DNA of 17,782 bases, taken from Neobacillus cucumis (lineage in GTDB: Bacteria; Bacillota; Bacilli; Bacillales_B; DSM-18226). The first letter of the stretch is position 1, and each line of letters begins with the position of its first letter. Shown here piece after piece: positions 14,863 through 17,782 of this stretch. The notes beneath the pieces were generated by a model. That model was not told where the DNA came from. It did not search any database and worked only from the letters and a program-made list of their open reading frames with translations. The stretch covers positions 1 to 17,782 of the forward strand of contig NZ_JAMBOH010000053.1 in assembly GCF_023715505.1 (NCBI RefSeq), read 5' to 3'. Made by a program: the position numbers and the translations under genes.

Positions 14863-16008
14863 TCACAACCCGTTTGTTGAGACCATCACCAAACACATAT
14901 CATCCTTTGCATCCTGCAGCATCTCCGAACTCAGCTGCAGCCGTTCAAATAACTCCTTTGGATCATCCATCCCCTGCTCTTGCAAACTTCGGACAAGTTT
15001 TGAGATGGCATCCTCATATTCCTCCTCAAGTCCCTCCGACAGACCATCTGTAAACAGCAAAATTCGGGCTCCCTTTTTATAAGGAATCACTCCCTTGGTC
15101 ACATCAATATTCTCAAAAAAGCCAAGTGGACAACAGCCATCCGTCATCAACTTTACTTCATCATCTACAATCGCAATCCCAGCCGGATGGCCGGCATTCA
15201 CGTATTCAATCGTCTGCTCGGCTGTATCCAGCACAAAATAAATCGCCGTAAAATAGTAGTTTTCTAGTCTATCAGGCATATGGAGCTGATTCATCCTCCG
15301 GTTTAATTCCATCATCACTGCCTCAGGGTCGCCTAAACCTGTAATCGCATCCTTTAACGTCGAATAAATGTACATACAAACAAGCGAAGACGAAATCCCA
15401 TGCCCCATCATATCAAGCAAAATCACCCCATAACGCCCCGGGGTAATTTGATACCAGGCATACAAGTCACCTGCAAGTTCAAAGGAAGGCTTGTAGACAG
15501 CTGAAATGGTCACATCCCCCTGTACAATCGGATCACTCAGCATGCTGAGCTGGACCTGTTTGGCCAAGTCTAACTCATGCTGAATCCGCCTATCCCTTTC
15601 CTTACGTAAGTCCTTTTCATACTTTAACCGCAGAACAGACCGAATCCGTGCCAGCAGCTCAACCTTGTTGATCGGTTTCATCACATAATCAAGTGCACCG
15701 GCATCCATGGCCTCTGCCATCTTATATGAATCCCCCATGGCGGTGACAATAATAATCGGCAAGTCCTCGTACCGCTCATTGGCAAGAATCGTCCGGCAGG
15801 CTTCTAGACCATCAATCTCGGGCATCATCAGGTCCATTAAGATTAAATCCACTGGGACTTCCACAGAATTAGACGCATCTAGCTGCAGATAATCATATAA
15901 TTCCCGGGCAGAAGATAACAAAACTAATTGATCATAGCCTGCCTTTTGCAGGATTTTCTCAATAATCATCAAATTAGTTATATTATCATCCACTATAACA
16001 ATGTTCAT
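14863..16008 (-). CDS. rsbY: RsbY, response-regulator PP2C phosphatase that activates RsbV
   Basis: The 381-residue protein combines an N-terminal receiver domain (about 1-125, phospho-acceptor Asp about 59 in LILMDLMMP, Lys in VMKPIN) with a helical linker. A SpoIIE/RsbU-type PP2C domain (about 165-381) follows. Metal-binding acidic residues are visible in FELAGDLY, ILLDMMGHG, LLFTDGLSEG and AKDDMCLVM. In B. cereus RsbY dephosphorylates RsbV-P after activation by RsbK, releasing sigma-B from RsbW. Start chosen at the ATG at 16006-16008, preceded by AAGGGG seven bases upstream; the frame extending to 16155 overlaps sigB and a hairpin and is rejected. It follows sigB by 73 bp with a hairpin between, so its level may be set separately from rsbVW-sigB. 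Confidence 0.93.
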   Translation of the reverse strand: MNIVIVDDNITNLMIIEKILQKAGYDQLVLLSSARELYDYLQLDASNSVEVPVDLILMDLMMPEIDGLEACRTILANERYEDLPIIIVTAMGDSYKMAEAMDAGALDYVMKPINKVELLARIRSVLRLKYEKDLRKERDRRIQHELDLAKQVQLSMLSDPIVQGDVTISAVYKPSFELAGDLYAWYQITPGRYGVILLDMMGHGISSSLVCMYIYSTLKDAITGLGDPEAVMMELNRRMNQLHMPDRLENYYFTAIYFVLDTAEQTIEYVNAGHPAGIAIVDDEVKLMTDGCCPLGFFENIDVTKGVIPYKKGARILLFTDGLSEGLEEEYEDAISKLVRSLQEQGMDDPKELFERLQLSSEMLQDAKDDMCLVMVSTNGL

Positions 16009-16020
16009 AAACATTCCCCT

Positions 16021-16063
16021 TTTGAAAAAGGTGCCTGACCCGGAATGGGTGTCAGGCACCTTT
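16021..16063 (-). terminator. Hairpin between sigB and rsbY (attenuator-like, GGTGCCTGACAC repeat)
   Basis: AAAGGTGCCTGAC (16051-16063 read on the minus strand) pairs with GTCAGGCACCTTT (16027-16039), a 13-bp perfect stem extended by CCC/GGG around a short loop, and followed by TTTTTC. It lies 18 bases after the sigB stop and directly before the rsbY ribosome binding site. Its core is the same as the dispersed repeats at 3824-3932. Confidence 0.7.
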
Positions 16064-16081
16064 AATACTATCAAACAATGT

Positions 16082-16864
16082 TTATCCCTCGATGGGCATC
16101 GTTGCAAGTTCCTTACGCAGTTTTTCAATGGCCTTTTTCTGCAGGCGGGAAACATGCATTTGCGAGATTCCTAATTGCTCTCCAGTTTCTTTTTGACTTT
16201 TATTTTCCACAAATGTGCAATGGATAATTTCCTTTTCCCGGTCTGATAATACATGGAGGGCGCTTTCTAGCAGCAATTTTCGGTCTACTTTTTCAAAACC
16301 ATCATCTGGAGAACCGAGTATATCTAAGGCCGTTACCACATTCCCCTCCGAACCCGTTTCTATCGGCAGGTCAACAGAAGCGGCTTGATAGCTTTTCCCC
16401 ATTTCCATTGCTTCCAAGACTTCCTCTTCAGATAGTTCCATGTATTCGGCGATTTCATGGATCTTAGGAGACCGCTGGTATTGATTGGTGAGCTCGTCCA
16501 CTACTGTTTTTAGCTTGGGCCAAACTTCCTTGACGCGTCTCGGCACATGGACACTCCATGTTTTATCACGTAAAAACCGCTTTATTTCTCCGATTACGGT
16601 TGGGATTAAAAAAGATTCAAACCCCCTCCCGGCACCTTGGTCATACCTTCGAATCGCGGCCAATAAGCCAATCATTCCGACTTGCATGATATCTTCATGA
16701 AAATCTCGTCCCTTTGAATATTTCCTCGCAAGGCTCCCGACTAAGGCCGTATAATGTTCTACTAAAATTGTCTGGGCTAAGGGGTTTTCATTTTGTTGAA
16801 ATTCTAGTATCAGGGCGTCAATTTCTTCCTTAGTTCGCCTCATGGGTTGTGGCTGCTGTCCCAT
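16082..16864 (-). CDS. sigB: RNA polymerase sigma factor SigB
   Basis: This is the general-stress sigma factor, about 260 residues. Region 2 shows KYSKGRDFHEDIMQVGMIGLLAAIRRYD and IGEIKRFLRDKTWSVHVPRR. Region 3 shows the SPKIHEIAEYM stretch and MGKSYQAASVD, and region 4 has LSDREKEIIHCTFVENKSQKETGEQLGISQMHVSRLQ with its helix-turn-helix; all are very close to Bacillus SigB. Start set at the ATG at 16862-16864, with GGGGAG ten bases upstream and GTGAG nearer; it overlaps the end of rsbW by 35 bp, implying translational coupling. A GTG at 16882 is an alternative. It is third in the rsbV-rsbW-sigB operon and expected to autoregulate through the promoter at 17675-17700. Confidence 0.97.
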   Translation of the reverse strand: MGQQPQPMRRTKEEIDALILEFQQNENPLAQTILVEHYTALVGSLARKYSKGRDFHEDIMQVGMIGLLAAIRRYDQGAGRGFESFLIPTVIGEIKRFLRDKTWSVHVPRRVKEVWPKLKTVVDELTNQYQRSPKIHEIAEYMELSEEEVLEAMEMGKSYQAASVDLPIETGSEGNVVTALDILGSPDDGFEKVDRKLLLESALHVLSDREKEIIHCTFVENKSQKETGEQLGISQMHVSRLQKKAIEKLRKELATMPIEG

Positions 16865-17312
16865 TATTCTCACGCTCCCCACTTAGATACTTCGCCATGA
16901 AGACCGTTACACCTGAATGATTCAACACACGGACTTCGTCCATGAGTGTTTCAATCAGAAACAGACCTAACCCTCCCTCTGAAAGTTGTTCCACCGTACT
17001 TGACTCCGTATAAGGGCCCAGCTCGTTTCTGGTCTTGATAAAATTAAAGCTCACCCCGCTATCTGCAACCATGATTTCTAGCTTGTCCTCATAGATACCG
17101 AAGCCTAAGGTCACTTCTCCACCTTCCTCATCTCCGTACGCATGTTGGACCGCATTGGTACAGGCTTCACTTACAGCAATTTTAATGTCCTCGATTTCCT
17201 CGTATGTATAACCCATGCGGCTGGTAATTCCGGATAATGTCAATCGAATCACACCAACATAGTCGGGTTTTGCAGGAATCTTCATTTCAATATAGTCCAT
17301 CACTTGTTTCAT
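16830..17312 (-). CDS. rsbW: RsbW, serine kinase and anti-sigma-B factor
   Basis: This 160-residue GHKL-family kinase binds SigB and blocks it, or binds and phosphorylates RsbV, the partner switch. Landmarks: DYIEMKIPAKPDYVG, IRLTLSGITSRMGY, the N-box IKIAVSEACTNAVQHAYG, VADSGVSF, and the ATP-lid/G-box SEGGLGLFLIETLMDEV. Length and sequence match B. subtilis RsbW (160 residues). The ATG at 17310-17312 is preceded by GGGGG. The gap to rsbV is 14 bp and the overlap with sigB is 35 bp, as expected for a fixed-ratio operon. Confidence 0.97.
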   Translation of the reverse strand: MKQVMDYIEMKIPAKPDYVGVIRLTLSGITSRMGYTYEEIEDIKIAVSEACTNAVQHAYGDEEGGEVTLGFGIYEDKLEIMVADSGVSFNFIKTRNELGPYTESSTVEQLSEGGLGLFLIETLMDEVRVLNHSGVTVFMAKYLSGERENNGTAATTHEAN

Positions 17313-17326
17313 CGTCCCCCACCCCC

Positions 17327-17641
17327 TTAATTTGCAGAAATATTCATTATATTCCCCAGGCCTGTAATCTCAAAGAGCCTTTTCAGCCGATCGGATAACT
17401 CAATCAGCCTTAATTCTCCGCCGTTTTCCTTTAATTTTTTAAATAAGCCGACAAACACACCAAGACCGGTACTGTCTAAATAAGAAACGTCCTTGAGATT
17501 GATAGTCATGGTTGTGTTTTTTCCTTCGGCGATCGGTAATAACTCCTCTCTAAGATTTGGTGCTGTAAAGGCATCAATTTCACCAGCCAGCATCACGGAT
17601 ACTTCGTCGTTATTCTGATGTACATCTATACTTAGATTCAC
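17327..17641 (-). CDS. rsbV: RsbV, anti-anti-sigma-B factor (STAS domain)
   Basis: The 104-residue STAS protein is phosphorylated on a conserved Ser (about residue 57 in VSYLDSTGLGVFVG) by RsbW and dephosphorylated by RsbY; only the unphosphorylated form captures RsbW. Other landmarks are AGEIDAFTAPNLREEL and RLKRLFEITGL. The start is a GTG at 17639-17641 (giving MNLSIDV), with AGAGGTGAT six bases upstream; the frame extends to 17764 but that part overlaps the promoter and the terminal repeat. It is the first gene of rsbV-rsbW-sigB. Confidence 0.96.
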   Translation of the reverse strand: MNLSIDVHQNNDEVSVMLAGEIDAFTAPNLREELLPIAEGKNTTMTINLKDVSYLDSTGLGVFVGLFKKLKENGGELRLIELSDRLKRLFEITGLGNIMNISAN

Positions 17642-17674
17642 TCCATCATCACCTCTGAGATATTTATAGTGTAT

Positions 17675-17700
17675 ATAACCAAGTTTTAAAAACTCTAAAC
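17675..17700 (-). promoter_or_regulatory. Sigma-B-type promoter of rsbV-rsbW-sigB
   Basis: On the minus strand GTTTAG (17695-17700), 14 bases, GGTTAT (17675-17680). The AT block CTATTTTTTTAAAAAT (17701-17716, plus reading) abuts the -35 box. The position agrees with the well-known autoregulation of sigB operons; the predicted leader is about 27 bases. Confidence 0.75.
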
Positions 17701-17722
17701 CTATTTTTTTAAAAATTTTTTT

Positions 17723-17753
17723 GGGGTTTGGGTGCAGGGGTGGGAGCAGGGGG
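17723..17753 (+). other. G-quadruplex-capable tract beside the rsbV promoter
   Basis: Five G runs (GGGG, GGG, GGGG, GGG, GGGGG) are separated by loops of 3, 4, 1 and 4 bases, a canonical G3+N1-7 pattern. The tract begins 23 bases upstream of the sigma-B -35 box, on the template strand for rsbV. Folding is not proven. Confidence 0.5.
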
Positions 17754-17782
17754 ACGGTTCTCATGCTTCCGAAGCATGAGAA
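17749..17782. repeat. Terminal hairpin repeat, right copy (inverted to the left copy)
   Basis: GGGGGACG followed by a palindrome with 13-nt arms around one central base, running to the last base of the window. It is the reverse complement of the left-end block at 1-34, and weaker similarity (GCTCCC...GCAC) continues past it. The copy is cut by the window edge. Confidence 0.8.

Noticed and set aside
14589..15053. Plus-strand open frames across the 52-bp array
   Set aside because: They are repeat-derived, low-complexity translations that run antisense into rsbY.
16009..16155. N-terminal extension of rsbY
   Set aside because: It runs through the hairpin and into sigB; the receiver domain starts properly at MNIVIVDD with a good ribosome binding site.

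Overview
The window is a chromosomal segment of an endospore-forming Firmicute of the family Bacillaceae. It carries spoIIQ, spoIID, ywmB, ywzB and a complete sigma-B locus, its ribosome binding sites are strong GGAGG/GGGGG types, and it has dispersed GGTGYCAGGCACC and GGGACGGTTCT intergenic repeats. The sigma-B locus has the Bacillus cereus-type architecture (RsbK hybrid kinase, RsbM CheR-like methyltransferase, RsbY receiver-PP2C phosphatase) and not the B. subtilis stressosome type. Genus cannot be fixed by eye; a relative of Neobacillus/Bacillus is my guess.

Left part (about 1-6.8 kb, all genes on the minus strand): spoIIQ (forespore engulfment/channel protein); a NERD/zinc-ribbon protein whose C-terminal tail has been shifted out of frame; a 0.6-kb gap filled by a long tandem repeat; spoIID (septal peptidoglycan lytic transglycosylase); a 0.33-kb gap with short dispersed repeats and a strong terminator; then ywzB, ywmB and murAA. 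This is a cell-wall and sporulation neighbourhood resembling B. subtilis ywzB-ywmB-murAA-spoIID-spoIIQ.

Right part (about 6.9-17.7 kb): a compact general-stress island. At its far end lies rsbV-rsbW-sigB (anti-anti-sigma, anti-sigma kinase, sigma factor) followed by rsbY. A Dps miniferritin is convergent to rsbY and divergent from rsbK-rsbM. Beyond these come a cardiolipin synthase, a GlsB-like membrane protein, a zinc-ribbon/IDEAL-like small protein, a YflT stress protein and a 59-residue hypothetical. Expected circuit, from B. cereus work: RsbK senses stress and activates RsbY; RsbY dephosphorylates RsbV; RsbV sequesters RsbW; sigma-B is released; RsbM methylates RsbK and damps it.

The most notable reading is regulatory. 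Seven sigma-B-type promoters (GTTTNN, 13-15 nt, GGKTAY-like) can be seen, in front of rsbV, rsbK, dps, cls, yflT, the zinc-ribbon gene and glsB, so nearly every transcription unit of the island, including the sensor kinase, appears to be a target of its own sigma factor. Three of these promoters (rsbV, yflT, rsbK) share a nearly identical AT-rich block abutting the -35 box, and the two divergent promoter pairs have exactly the same 23-bp spacing between their -35 boxes.

Other structure: a 52-bp hairpin-containing tandem array between dps and rsbY; a 165/183-bp tandem repeat upstream of the NERD gene; 21-bp repeats after rsbM; a G-quadruplex-capable tract beside the rsbV promoter; and a hairpin repeat present at both window ends in inverted orientation.
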